The translations under genes were made by a program, and so were the position numbers. DNA of 64,000 bases, taken from NCBI GenBank assembly GCA_014549065.1, contig JACDOX010000001.1:1969918-2033917 (forward strand), given 5' to 3'. Below the pieces are notes generated by a model, which saw only the letters and a program-made list of their open reading frames with translations, was not told the origin of the DNA and ran no database searches. Positions 1 through 12,700 of the stretch are shown here, in pieces (within the stretch, counting starts at the first letter, position 1; every line of letters starts with the position of its first letter). This DNA comes from Cardinalis cardinalis. Its lineage: Eukaryota; Chordata; Aves; Passeriformes; Cardinalidae.

Positions 1-2201
1 TTTATTATAAGCACCCTTTATCAACTCAGTGTTGGATTTCTGTGTATGTAATATTATGTATTCTAATTTTTTCTCATGATTCCATCTTTGATGTTGATTT
101 TTTCCTTTCATAATTGTAAATCTAGTCCTTTGTTACTCTGTGACTCCCACTGTGAAGAAAACTGACCTGACAGTCTGTTACTTGGTAACATGCTACTATA
201 AAAAGAAATTATCTAGATTTGATGATATACCAGATAGAGATTTTCAAGAAACACCTAAGAGAGAATGTGCTAATGGTGTCANTTAAATTAATTGTATTTC
301 CAATATAATTGGAGCCAATGCAGTAGNTGTAGAAAGTGGTATATTTTCACCAGGATGGATGTTTTGTGAGATTCATGACAATGCCTTTATATACATTAAC
401 TAGTATTATATTCAGTTACTGTTTGCACCAGCTTCATAAGTACAGATGAAAATACGTAAAGCTANCAGAAAATATGTAAAAATACAAAGATGATTGATTA
501 TTGTGATTATTTAATTATTTACCTGTTAATGGAAAATGTCTGCATTTCGTCTCTTTTGTTGTTCTTTGAAGGAAAGAGTGNAATTCTGCACTTTAAAATC
601 ATAATATCTGTGTTTAAAAATATAGGGGTTTTTTAGTATTAACTAGGTAAGTTTTATTATAAGTCACTGTNTTTAACTTTTTTTCTAGCTTAAAACTTTG
701 CCCATAATTTCTGTTTACCTATCTGATCCATAGACTAAGGTCTACTTTTATTTTACAAATCCTTTCTGCTTTACTGAAGCAGGGAAGGAGGATGTCATCT
801 CCAACTGCTAAGAATCATCTCTCTGCCAGTTGCAGCCATTGAGATCTGCTTGAAGTTAAAATAGATCTGTTCATTTTCTGACTAACACTCAGTACAGTTC
901 AGTGAACTGCCAAGCTGAGAAACAATTATAGAGCTCCTGGAGCAATGCATTACATTTGCATCTTAGATTACTTTAAACATTTTAGCTCATTCTTTGGAGC
1001 AGTTTTCCACCAAATCAGCAGTACTCCAGCAGGCAACTTATACCTTTCTGGCACTTTCCACTTGTGTTTATAAAGCAAGTTTTTTATTCAGATCATGGAC
1101 CATTTCAGGAAGTAGACATTACCTTACAGTTTTATCCTAGGTTTTATTGGCAGTTTTGATATTGCATAATGACGCAATAATTTTTTTTAACTGTAGGCAT
1201 ACTGTTACCAGTAACTTCCTCCTCTGATGAGTGGGATGAGTTAAGANAGGACCATATTAAATTCCTTCTTTTTCCAGTGGCTTCCCTACATTATTGATAC
1301 TTATCCTTAAGTTCTCTGAAGAACAGTACCTTCATGTTAAGCTTCTGTGATTTCATTGATGGAAAATAACTTAAAACATAGTGCCTGCCACAAAGTAGTG
1401 CAGGTTTTTAATGGTTGTTTTCTAGTAATAAATGGCTATCTGAAAAAAGGGAAGCATGTCAAGTGACCTGCCCCATATAATGACTTTTCCTTTAGGTCCT
1501 GAAAATGCTCCTCTGAGTTTTAAGGGGATTATTTTTTTTCTGCTCTAGAAATACACAGGACTCTACAAGCAAGACAAAATATATTTTAATAGCAATTTAT
1601 GTTGGTGACTGTATTATCATAGTTAATNATGGATTCCTGATTTATTCCTTTACTGCAGTGAACAGTCATTGCCTTTTTAAAAGTGGTGACTACAGATGTA
1701 AAAAACTTATTTATAAAACATAAAATACAAGCAGAATTGTCCAATTTTCAGTTTCTAGGACCAAAGGAAAATCTATGTCTTACTCAGTGTAAAGTTCTTT
1801 GAAAGCAGTAAANAAAGGAATGAAGGAATTGGGCTACTCTGTAAAATCTTTCATAACCCACAATTTGACCAATTTATGGATATTTAATGTATAGGAAGAG
1901 GTAGGCCTGCCAGCTACATGCCATAACTTCTTGCCATCCCCCTCAGCATGGCAACAGCCCTCTACAAACATTATGAGCCTCCACCATCCTGATATTTGAA
2001 AATAAGTTGAAAGNGAACCAAAGGATTATGAAAGCTCTATTTGGTTAAACCCTAAGTATTTTCCTGGGCATTCTGATTAGAATTATTACCTCACTCTTTT
2101 TATTATTGTTTTTCTCATTTACACCCATTCTAAGATTTTTTTTCTCTTCTGCATTCAGTTGTTTCTTTCTTATCTAAATCCTTCTTTCTGTTTGAAAACA
2201 G
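1..2201. other. AT-rich noncoding stretch, no recognised gene
   Basis: I see no long open frame, no known repeat family and no RNA gene here. It holds short T runs, isolated Ns and a few splice-like signals of chance quality, such as gtaagt near 644 preceded by an acceptor only 10 bases upstream. It may be intron if the exon-like segments just downstream are real. Confidence 0.6.
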
Positions 2202-2378
2202 CCTGACTTTGCCAGCCAAGACAGATTTTTGGCAGCNCTGCTGGGAGCCTGTGACCAGAAAAGAAGTTGAAAGCAGTATCTTAAATGCTTTGACATTGAC
2301 GCATTTTTGCCAGATCTTGAAGCAGATGATAAAACCACATGCTATGTCTTTTTCTTTTCTTTTTTCCTTTTTTTTTAG

Positions 2379-2393
2379 GCAGCAATCATGCAG
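2379..2393 (+). CDS. Candidate 15-nt micro-exon
   Basis: A run of about 30 almost unbroken pyrimidines ends in TAG at 2376-2378. It is followed by 15 bases and then a near-consensus donor, CAG|GTAAGA, at 2394. Fifteen bases is a multiple of three, so inclusion keeps the frame. In phase 1 it reads SNHA plus a split codon joining the next candidate exon; in phase 0 it reads AAIMQ. Micro-exons of 3-27 nt are a known class, often neural. I do not recognise the protein. The splice signals are seen directly; that it is an exon is inference. AT-rich introns make strong pyrimidine tracts by chance, so confidence is limited. Confidence 0.3.
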
Positions 2394-2485
2394 GTAAGAA
2401 CCCAGACCATAAGCTGTTTCTTATTCCTCTCCCCTCCCCATTTTTTTAATCCACCCTTCTGATTTCTTTCTTTGTTTGTTTTTAG

Positions 2486-2605
2486 GAAACAGAACTGAAT
2501 TCCAAGAAGAGCAACAGCTCAGGCCCATCACAATAAATTTCTTTTCTTTCCAAGAAGGGATAGTAATTGCAGACACTCATACAATNTATAAGACTGTCAA
2601 GCAGG
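2486..2605 (+). CDS. Candidate 120-nt internal exon, unknown protein
   Basis: This follows a 92-base candidate intron whose 3' end is pyrimidine-rich and ends TTTTTAG at 2485. It closes with a donor, AGG|GTAAGG, at 2606. Length is exactly 120, and the phase-1 frame is open for all 40 codons, starting NRTEFQEEQQLRPITI and ending near KTVKQ. One codon holds an N (2586). It joins in frame to the 15-nt segment upstream, so both would be symmetric 1-1 exons. NRT is a potential N-glycosylation sequon if extracellular. The other joining, phase 0, gives ETELNSKKSNSSGPSQ and then a TAA at 2534, which would be a C-terminus. I do not recognise the family, and flanking exons were not found. It could also be chance or a decayed exon. 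Confidence 0.33.
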
Positions 2606-4054
2606 GTAAGGTTCTTTTTAGAAAAGTATCAGTGAATGGAAAAGAGGAATAGAGTGAAATCTCTGCTTCATTCTTTATATCACAATGTAAGCCCCTTCAC
2701 CCATTTTTTGTTGCATTCCTTATAAGTTGTTTAAAAACTCCCACGGTCATCGTGTCTCATGGGAAGACACAGAATANAGTCTCTGTATATCAGAGTTATT
2801 CCTTAGTATGGCATTAGATTACATTATCATATAAAGAACTCTGTCATTGTCAGACTGCTTAGTCCATGAGATTCCATGGGTTACATCTCCATTTTGAACT
2901 TTCTGATTTTGTTTTGAGTTTTAGATTTCTAAGTGAAATTCAGGCAAAGTGAACATCTGAGTACTGAAATAGCAGAGATCTCATTTGTATATTTTTAAAA
3001 AAAGTTAGCTTTGGTGTTTTTAATACTAATGTCTACCAAAAGAGTGGAAAATCCCTAAAAAAATATTAAATTAAATATTTTTTACATATGAATTTAAAGC
3101 TAACTAGATATGAATTCAACAGATGTCCCCAAATTAAACACCTACAAAATANAATTGAAAGGCTGCACTCCACTCAGAATCCACATTAATATCTGGAAGC
3201 ATTCAGAGTGAAGGCCAGGTCCAGTCTGCTGCAAAAGACAAGACCTCAGTGTATCTGACTGTTGTGCTTTGCAAACACACATTAGTGGGCTGAGGTACCA
3301 CTGTAAAAAAATAAAATGAAAATAATCTTATGTCAGAGAATATCTTCAATACAAATTCCTTTTTCCTAGGCATATATCAAATAATGATTTTCATAAAAAA
3401 AGAGTGTCTTAAAATTTGTTTTTAGCTATTAAACAGAAGCATAGTCTAAGCATTAATTCGAAATATTATCTACCTTTAGATATGAAAAAGTAGCTAAAAG
3501 ATATTTTCAAATATGAAATAAGATTATTATTGAAATTCAGATGTGGCTGAAGAAAAATCTGAAGATGACTGGTAGAGAGGTTTTTTTCTAAACAAATTTT
3601 CTGGCACAAGTTTTAGCATCCTGAATGATATTAAAATCAATCTTTTTCAGGCATCAGTTGGATTTAGAACAGGAAGATGTGCTAGCTGTAATTCTTTACT
3701 CAGGAATTTTGGGTGAAGATCAAGGAGGTGGTGATAAAAATTGTTGTTACTACAGCAAATTATTAGCCAATATAGAATTTTTAAATAAACTGGATAAGCT
3801 ACTTCTAGTTCATGCCTGAGCACTGTGTTTGAACAAACTGTCTGGCATGGACAAAAACTTTCTTAGGATTTTTTTCCTAATGTTTTACCTGTATGATGAT
3901 AACTTCCCACTGCTGGTACATGTGGTCCTGCACTGCCTATTCTACTAGTGTGGGTCTATCCATACTGACAACCAAACGAAGCAGTTTGTAAAATGTCCAA
4001 ACAAAAAAAGAAACCTTATATTTATGTATCTTCAAACTGNAGATAACTAATTAT
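2606..4054. other. AT-rich noncoding stretch
   Basis: No recognised gene or repeat. A moderate splice acceptor (tctttttcag, ending about 3650) is followed by an open frame of about 20 codons to a GTGAAG donor-like site at about 3714. Its entry phase does not match the exit phase of the candidate exon at 2486-2605, so I do not call it. Confidence 0.5.
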
Positions 4055-4107
4055 TACCTGATTATACTAATCAGGTATTGAATCAGGTATTTTAATTTAA
4101 TCAGGTA
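4055..4107. repeat. Four-copy 10-bp motif cluster (TAATCAGGTA)
   Basis: The motif TAATCAGGTA is at 4068-4077 and 4098-4107, with GAATCAGGTA at 4080-4089. Its exact reverse complement TACCTGATTA is at 4055-4064, giving a perfect 10-bp inverted repeat around a 3-base loop. So one inverted and three direct copies fit in 53 bases. TAAT is a homeodomain core and CAGGTA is an E-box of the ZEB/SNAIL type, so a transcription-factor cluster is possible. A decayed short tandem duplication in AT-rich DNA is the plain alternative. Confidence 0.65.
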
Positions 4108-6014
4108 TCAAAAAATAGGCTTTGAGGGCACAGGCAACCGTCTCCCAACCTGAGGACTGCAGCTGCTGAACAAGGCTTCTCTTCTGAAGGAAAACTCAAT
4201 ATAAAAAGGCTGTCTCAGATAAGGATGTGGTCACAGATAACAGTTAGCGCTATTANTAAAGTATTATCCCTTTTGTCTTTGTCTGTAAAAATGTCACTGG
4301 GATTATGCAGAGAATCTAACCTGGATGAACAGATTTGTTCTGTCTTGCAGANATTTTTGTGTTAATAGTCCCAACGTACTGCCAACCAATCTGCCACAGC
4401 ATTTAACTAATTTCGAGGAAGATGGGCAAAAATTTACTGAATNTGACATTTTCTTGCTATATGAGGATTTCTACTCTGGGATTAAGCAAATATAACATTC
4501 TGTACCAAAAAACCCCAAAAACTTGACATTTTAAAAATATTGGCCATAATCATGACATAAAATGCTAAAGCAATCATATAAAAAATAATTTTAATTTCTC
4601 AGAAGCTTAGAATTGGAAGAAAAGCTAACATCTTGGATATAAAATCACAGGAAAGTTGTATAAATTATTAGCCTGGCTTTAATANCTAATAATAGGATTT
4701 AAAGTAGGACTTTGTAAATTTTTTAATAGTTTTTTCATGCTTAGTTTAACTTCTTTTTTAAACAGAAGCTGAATAAGTTAATATATTTTTGGCAATTTTT
4801 TTATAATGTTCTTTCATAAAAGGATTATTTTTATANATATATATGCTCAAGTTGCCCATGTAATCCTCACATTATTTCTAATTTTCAAATAAAAGTTCCA
4901 ATCTGTTGTTCTAGGGACAATTGTGCTGCCAGTGGAATTTTCTGGTGACAATACTAAGGGGAGTGATTAAGAAACTCACTGTAAAAGATTTTTTCCTAGA
5001 AATTTTTTTNATGGTATCTTATGTTTGCTTCCAGTCTTTGATGGCCTAATGAAAGATGTTTAAAAAACTAGATTATATGTTTATTGTCAGGGTTTTAATA
5101 CATTTAAACAATCAATGACTTGTCTTTTAAGAACTTTAATAGGAATATTATTACTCTATTTGTGATTTGCATAATAGTAGTGGGTTTTTTCGCATAACTA
5201 CGTACTCTAATGATACGTATATTAAACCACAAATCTGATTCTATTACTCTTGGTATATAAAATAAAGGTAAGGATGTCATACAATCAAAGCCACATTAGA
5301 TACATGGGAAATACAGGAAAAGAATCCTTTTTCTAGAGCCAGAGTATTGTAGGCAAAGAAAGCTCTCAGTTGCACAAAACAGAGTAAGTTTNATGTCTCT
5401 ACAAATGTCAGCTGTGGACACAGAAAACATTTTTTCATCATCATGGAGNATAACTTATCTGCAGCTTCACAGGAATTCTTTCAAAGTTTAGACTGAGAGT
5501 TTACATTCTAAAACCGAAAAAAGAATCCCAAGTACTTCTCACATTTCACTTTTAAAAGCAAAGGAAACAAAACACTCAAAGAGAAACACTTGGAACTTAT
5601 AACAGAGCAAAGTCAGAATCAAAGCAAACAGCAGTCTTGCATCTTTTACACTTCAGGTATTTCCTGGGGACAAGCATATATAAATGTAGAAGCTGTGGTT
5701 AGATTTCAGAAATGCTCCTTAGATGTATAGGTGAGAGGCCAATCCTTGGTACAAATTTAAATATCATCAAAGAACTTTAGAATCTAGCAGCTTGCTCCAG
5801 CACAAGGGAAGNAATAGAGGGAAAAAATTATCCTTAGCTCCCTTTTAACATTTATGCTTTCTTTGCTTATATTGGCTAAGTTTTATAAAGTCCTTTTAGG
5901 GACCAAATGTCTCTGAAGGAATCAAGAGATGAATCAGGCAGGATCAAAAGGGCAAGTCCTTTGGAAATTCATGGAATAAAGAAATATGTGGATGAAGATT
6001 TGATTTTTCCTATC

Positions 6015-6059
6015 TTTCCCAAATCTTTCCTAAACTTTAAGGAAAGTTTAGAAGGGAAA
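6015..6059. repeat. Imperfect inverted repeat (two-part stem)
   Basis: CTAAACTT at 6030-6037 pairs with AAGTTTAG at 6044-6051 across a 6-base loop. An outer TTTCCC (6015-6020) pairs with GGGAAA (6054-6059). The intervening bulge is asymmetric (9 bases against 2), which argues against a standard pre-microRNA. It sits inside an exon-like open frame at 5900-6072. Confidence 0.55.
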
Positions 6060-6671
6060 ACATATTCTACTAGTGAGTATATGGATAGACTGTAGCCATN
6101 CAGAAAGCATCTGTCTCCTGCTTATATGTCATTTCAAAGTTACCACTGCTGTTCATGATCCTACCGACAAACTTTAGTCTTACCTAAAGTGTTCCTTGAA
6201 TACACATTCTCAAATTAGCAATATGTCTCATACATGCTTGCTGAGAACTCAGGAAATAAAATTCAGCAGAAAGCAAAAGCCTTTTATGACTTTCTCCCGA
6301 GATCACTGAGGATATTCTCTGTGAGGCTTGCATCAGATAATCGTGACAAAAATGATCACTTCCAAATGATACAAGGAAGAAAAAAACACTATTTTTCTTC
6401 TTCTTTAGAGAGCTTTATAGCCAGACTTTACATTNTAATTGCTATCCCAAGGTGACCCAAGGAACTGCATTTTCCTCTTGCACCACAGCAAGTACAAAGA
6501 AGAAAGTTATCCGTGCTGAAGGTGTCATGGNGGTTCTCTTGTTTTGGGCAGCTCATACCACGACCACCACAGCTTGAGAGAATTCCTTAGGTCAAAGTAG
6601 GTTCCTTTCAAGGTTGTGGACATCCCAGAGACACACTGGGGGTAAGTAATTTTGATACACAAGTCTATCAA

Positions 6672-6715
6672 AGATCAGTTCATACATAATAAAAAGATCA
6701 ATTCATAGATAATAC
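6672..6715. repeat. Imperfect 23-bp direct repeat
   Basis: Two copies of a sequence resembling AGATCAGTTCATACATAATA stand about 23 bases apart and differ at two positions. This is a local duplication with no evident function. Confidence 0.5.
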
Positions 6716-9700
6716 ATAAGAGATTATAAAATTATGTCAAATTCACATATCCAGCAGATGTATGTAGAATCAATCTATCACAAGAACTTTAGATCAGAAA
6801 ATCTCAGAGAATGGATATAGAAAAGCTCCCTGGAAACATTTTATCATCCATAATTCTAAACTGGCAATAAGCAGCATGTGTTAGAAGAATGTTNTAGTTC
6901 CCATGTTTAATTGAATAAAAGTGAATATAGTAATTTAGCGCCTGTGGAGGAACATCATACACTATTTGAATTATTTTGTATGGCTGTGCACAGTGTTTAC
7001 CTGAGTTAACCCCTGAATGCTGGTGCAAAGGCAGGAACAAAACAGCCACTCAGACAATAGCAGGGAAGACAAAGATTTGTGAAATGTGATTGAAAGATGT
7101 GTTCCTATAGAAGTTAACAATCAACTCATTCTGGTTTCTAACAATCTAAATATTAACGAAGCTATAAGAAAAATCCAAACATTTCTTACTACTTTTTCAA
7201 ATGCAATATTTGTAATTGGTTTTGAGATTTTCAGATACAATACTTTGCACTTCAGAGGCAGGCTAGATTCACAGAATTTGCTTCTGAAGCNTCTGAAATT
7301 AGATTGATTTTTTAAAACTTTTTATTTGCTTTTGGTTTCTATAATTAAAATTCCCTTCATGTCCCTGACATAAATCCTGACCTTATACATACAGGAAAAT
7401 CTTTCCTGTAGAATCTTGGTCTCNAGTCTGAATTTTTTACTGGAAAATAACACACTAACTTATGCTGGTCAGCTATTAATGACTATAGGGATTTTTTTTT
7501 TAATCTAAGATTATTTCTATTCCAAATGTAAATGTGTTGGTTTGACTCATCCTAAAATGGAAAGATAAGACATTCAGAATTGGATTTAGCTCCCAAAGCT
7601 NTTCTCAAAACAAGTGTCATGAGATAAATGTCACATCTAGGATTTTGACTTTTGCCCACATCCTGTTCCTCAAACATTTGGTCAGAAGAAATAGAATTTA
7701 GATTTTTGTAATCCTTCAGGGACTTCTTAGGCTTANGGAAAAGGCAAAATATTTTAAGCCACTAAGAAGTGTGTTGACTCTGAAATCAGATTGTATCAAG
7801 AGAAGTGCCTAATTTAAAAATTCATGCTCTCAAGAAGTTGTCTAAACACTTTTGTTTCAATCTTTCTTTATATATGTGGCATTCTCCTAATNCTCTTTAT
7901 TGATTTTCAGAACCTCTCTATTGAATGCTAGTTTTGGACAGTCTTGGTATTAGCTCTCCAGCACCTTGTAAATTTGATATACAACAGAGCAGGACAATCA
8001 TATTTCACTCTCTGCAGAACAACTTCCAAAACACTTCTCCAGGTTTTGTTATATCCTAACAGAGCAGTACAAGTAATTGGACTTATGTTCAATTACTTTT
8101 TATTTTCTACTTCTTTTTTTTTTTTTCACAGTTGCAAGGTAATTTGGGATAAAAAATTGTATCTTTACTATTTTGTCTCTCAAGGATCCTTGAATTCAGC
8201 TCTCTCTGAATGTAGAATGCCTCTTTTTGGGGAAGAACAAATTTCTTATGCAACAGAATCTGCAATTTCTTTTCAGGCTACCTCAATATCATAAAAATTT
8301 ACTGACAATGAACTGAAACCACCTCTTCCATGTCAGAGAGTGCAAATAACTAACCACCATATATCCACCAAAAAAAAATATGATATCTATTTCCAGTACT
8401 GCTATCTGTGAAAGAAATGTTCTCAAGTAGATTTTTACCCCCACAAGGTTTCATGCATAATACAGTCAGAAATGTGTGGTTAGACTTTTTTTTAAATATG
8501 AGAGCTTTATTTAGGCAAATTCTTAGAAGATATTTAGTACTAGATCTTCAACTGTCTTCCCCAACCCACTTTATCCTCNGGCATTCTGATCCCAGATGTA
8601 TTTCTACATAAACAATACATAACAGCTGCCCTGTGGCCGGAAAGGGAAGCAGGGAAAGCTATTTAAGTTTATGATAACAATTAGAAACTTCCTTTCTCAA
8701 CCTCAGTAAATCCCACACATATGTGATTATTTTGTCCAGGAAGTACTAAAGTGGGCAACTGGTTAACCAGTGGGATGTACCCAGGAGGAGATCACTGTGT
8801 TCCTTCTCTTGCTTCCTCAAACCCCTGCTGGTGTTCATGAATGCAAATTTCATTCTTTGGAAGACAGAATACATGGCTTGCCTTAGTGAGACTTTATANT
8901 GTATTAATATTTGCAGTTTGGTCAGAGATTNATTTCTGAAATATGAGAATTTATGNGTATGAACAGTATCAGTAATCTTACTATTTTGCATTCTTCTTTC
9001 ATTCATGTTGTTAAATACANCTGTAAATTATATAAAACAATTTTGTACATATTTTGTCTTTTTTCTGTTAATGGGCAAATGCTTCAAAACTTGTGATAAT
9101 TATGTCTTAAAAGTGTCTAAAAGGTAGTTGAGTATGAGATTCATACTTGGGATTCAAAATACCATAAGTAGTACACATTTCCATATGGTCTAATGTATGG
9201 TCAATGACCCGTCAAAAAAGCTCTTCTACTGAGTTTGAGCAGCATGCTCTCTCTCTAAAAAAAAATCACCTATCTCATGGCAGGTGTTTGTCAAAGCAGC
9301 TGTGATTTTTGGTATAATTTTTCTTTAAGTTTATATCATACATATAAACAAATGGATTTTGTAATAATGATAGTGATTTCCCACAGCAAAATGTAACCCC
9401 TCAGATGAGGATATGGGCAGGGATACATTGCCTGACATTGCAACACTGGGAACAACTTAACCCAACTCAGCTGAAGCACTGGGACATCTTTCTTTGTGGT
9501 ATAACTAGTAATTTAAATTTTAAGATGTTATCTATACAACATTTCATGTTTGCATTTTCTTTGAAGCACATGAGTTCAGAGATGATGCATCNAGTATAAC
9601 AAAAAACAAAGAAAGGATTAAAACCACAAATTTCAGTAAAGCANTGATGCAATCCAGTGCATAAAACAAACTCAGAGTATCCTGCCTTATTTTCTTCCAT

Positions 9701-12700
9701 TGTTCTTGCATTTATTGTTAGGATTATTTCACACAAATAATTTTTTTTCCTTTTCTCAAAAGGTAAAAAANCAAACCATTTTGTTTGGTTTAATTTCTTA
9801 TAACTGCAATAAAAACACATATCAGCTTACCTCTCAGATATTCTGAGTGCACACATTAAGTAGCTGCTCATAAGAAGTTTCACCATTTTACNTTTGCTTC
9901 CCAAGAGGTAATTTGATTTACAACTGTATTAGTATATCTGTTTCTTGATTTATAAAAGTCATCCTANCGTTCTTTTAATTTTCTAATCAACAAACATCGG
10001 AACATTATTTGTGCCATTATGAGCTTCGTCAAATGCCCGCTTGGGGAAGAATGACAAAAATTTCATCCAGGAAACGAGATCTAATGTGACTGTGACCTCT
10101 AACATTAAGCACCTGGCATGAACTGATAGGAAAGTAAAAAGGAAAAAGAAAGTCCATCAGCTGGAGTCTTACTTCTTGGGTGCTTTTAACTGATTTGCAC
10201 TACTTATGAGCACATCCACCTGTGTCATCACAGAAGTCAATGAATTTGAAAAGAGTGTGAGCTCTGTTAGGAAATGTTTGAGCTCTCTTTTGTGTTTGCA
10301 GGTGTTCTTGGGGCCTCAATAACAATTGTGGTGAAAGCCTCATAATCAAAACATAATTAGTAACAAATGTGGGCACATTTTCTTCAGCACTGCTGTCAAG
10401 CTTTCTTTTCATACCACTTTCACACGTACAAGGACAGATAGCTGACAACCAACTTTGGAAATGATCTGCTAATTTAGAGAAAAGAAAATTACAACGCAAA
10501 CTGTGAAAATGGGTGATGTAACCTGGCTTCCTTACACCAGAGATGAAGGATAAATTCAAGGGGATACTTAAGAATATATATTTTATTGGATCTATTTGCT
10601 CTTCTTTTTCCCTGTGCAGTGCCTAACATTTGTATCCTGTTTCTAGAAAGTAATAGTGTGCCCTTAATCTAGCTACTCTAGCTACTCAAATCTTAATCCA
10701 GTTTACTTTATATTTTGGATTTGTGCCTATTATTGATAGTAATTAAAGTTTCCTGCCAAAAAAAAAAGGTGCTGAAAGCAAATTTTGGGCCAGATAAAAG
10801 AGGTTTAATTAGAAAATAAGCACCGAGCTCATGTTTCCATACCGCAGGCTGTGTGTGAACACACAAACAGCAGGACAAGTTCTGACACAAAAAGCTAGTC
10901 ATGCAGTGGGGGTGGAGAATACAGGTGCACTGTTTTCAGCTTGGTTAGTAGAGGAGAAAATTTTAACCACCATTCTTCTTTTCCATAGCTGGCAGTTGCC
11001 ACAAGATGGTCTAAACCTGCTACAATGCACCTGAAATGGTCTGAGCTTGGTCCCAAATCAAAGAAAATAACTGTTGAAAAATCATGGCTATTCTTGCTGT
11101 CTGAGTAAAGGGTAATTGTGTAGTTCCATGCTCTAATATTTCTGGAAGGTGCCACTGCATAAGGACATCTTTTTCATTTTTTTCCTGAGTTCTAATGCAT
11201 TGTGCAGTATGAAGCTGTAAATTCTGCAAAAACCCCAAACTCTACAGTGATCATCTTTTACCACTGTTTATACATAACACTGAAAGNAATTACATAGATA
11301 GCAAGAGTTTCCAAGTTCTCTGAAAATACAAACAGTAGAACAGTTAAGATAGTGCTGGATTTCAGGACACAATTAGCAAGGACTTTGTAGACAAATATAC
11401 TTTGTCTAAAAGAGATTAAATATACTTCTCATTTTCAGGGTCAAAAAATGGCAGATTCCAGTATGGTGAACTTGATTAAGCTATTATTCTAATAGCATAT
11501 GCTTTCTAAAACTGTAAACCCCTTTTCTCTGTCATTCCATATGATAGTAGTTTGTTTAATCTCTTCAGCACTAGGTTCTCTGGTTCTTCACAGAGGATTT
11601 ATTTCAGGCTTGGTAGTAATCTGTCCTGGGTCCTACCATTAGCTGTAGTTCCATCTCTCAGCCTCGTTACCATGTTGACTCTTGCTAAGAAAAATGTAGT
11701 ACTTACTGCATTTCTTTTTTGGGATTTTTTTTAATCCCTGGATAACCTTCAACTAATTTCAGCTTCTGTTTCACTATTACCTACTTGAGTTCACCTTTCC
11801 ATTCTTCTTCAGTATCTTGTACAAGCAACAATCTGTTTTGTGGTTATAATCCTTCCTGGATGCGCAGGTTTAAAGCCGAGACTGTTAGTCAGGACAAGAC
11901 AACATTAATTGGAAATACAGTGTAAACCTCTGAGTCTTCCACATAAAAGCAAAAAAANCACAACAACAAACAATTAGAAAGTCAATATTTTCCTTATCTA
12001 TTACCACAAACATCTCCAGTTCCAATTACATGGAAAATGTAGTGACTCTGGACATTGCTGAAAGATNTATGTGTAGTATTTTCTTTTAAAGCCTATAGCT
12101 CTGTCTGTGATTTTATTTTAGGTTTGTCAAAAAAAAAAAGGAAGAAAGCAACTGTGTACAGTGTTCAAATGTGCAATGGTTTTTCACTGCATAAAACAAA
12201 AATGGTGGGTTTGTTTGCCACTGCCTCCAGCATATCCAGGACCAAACAAAACAACAGATTCTGTTTCTTCAAATTACAATTGTGTGGACCATTTCCTGGT
12301 TTACATTGAGGCATTTTTCCAGTTCAAAATCTTTTAAAAATGGATTGATTTATGATTGACCTGTACTTCCTCTTTTACTGAAACTGGAAGTTTCCTGCAT
12401 CTCAAAATGAGATTCCTTGGTGACACTTGGGAGCTCCATGTCCACAAGAAACGTTTCCTGCTGCTCAAAGCAGTAGCCGCCCACAGTTCTAGCAGACTGT
12501 GAAATCCAATTAATTACACTCCGCAATTCATATTGCAGCAGCACTTAGAGAAGCGGCTGCTCTGGTGTAAGGGAGAACAGTNTGTGTCCTAAATAAGCCT
12601 ATTTCTGGATTCCATAGTTTCTCAGGGTCTATAAGACAAGTGTGTCTCCCATTTCTGATTTGTTCTACAAATGGCAATGCTTTACATTTACAGCTCTCTC

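Noticed and set aside
3651..3713. Exon-like segment after tctttttcag
   Set aside because: The donor is only moderate and the phase does not continue from the candidate exon at 2486-2605.
10200..10559. 119-codon frame on the minus strand
   Set aside because: No motif, no promoter or splice evidence, and no similarity I recognise.
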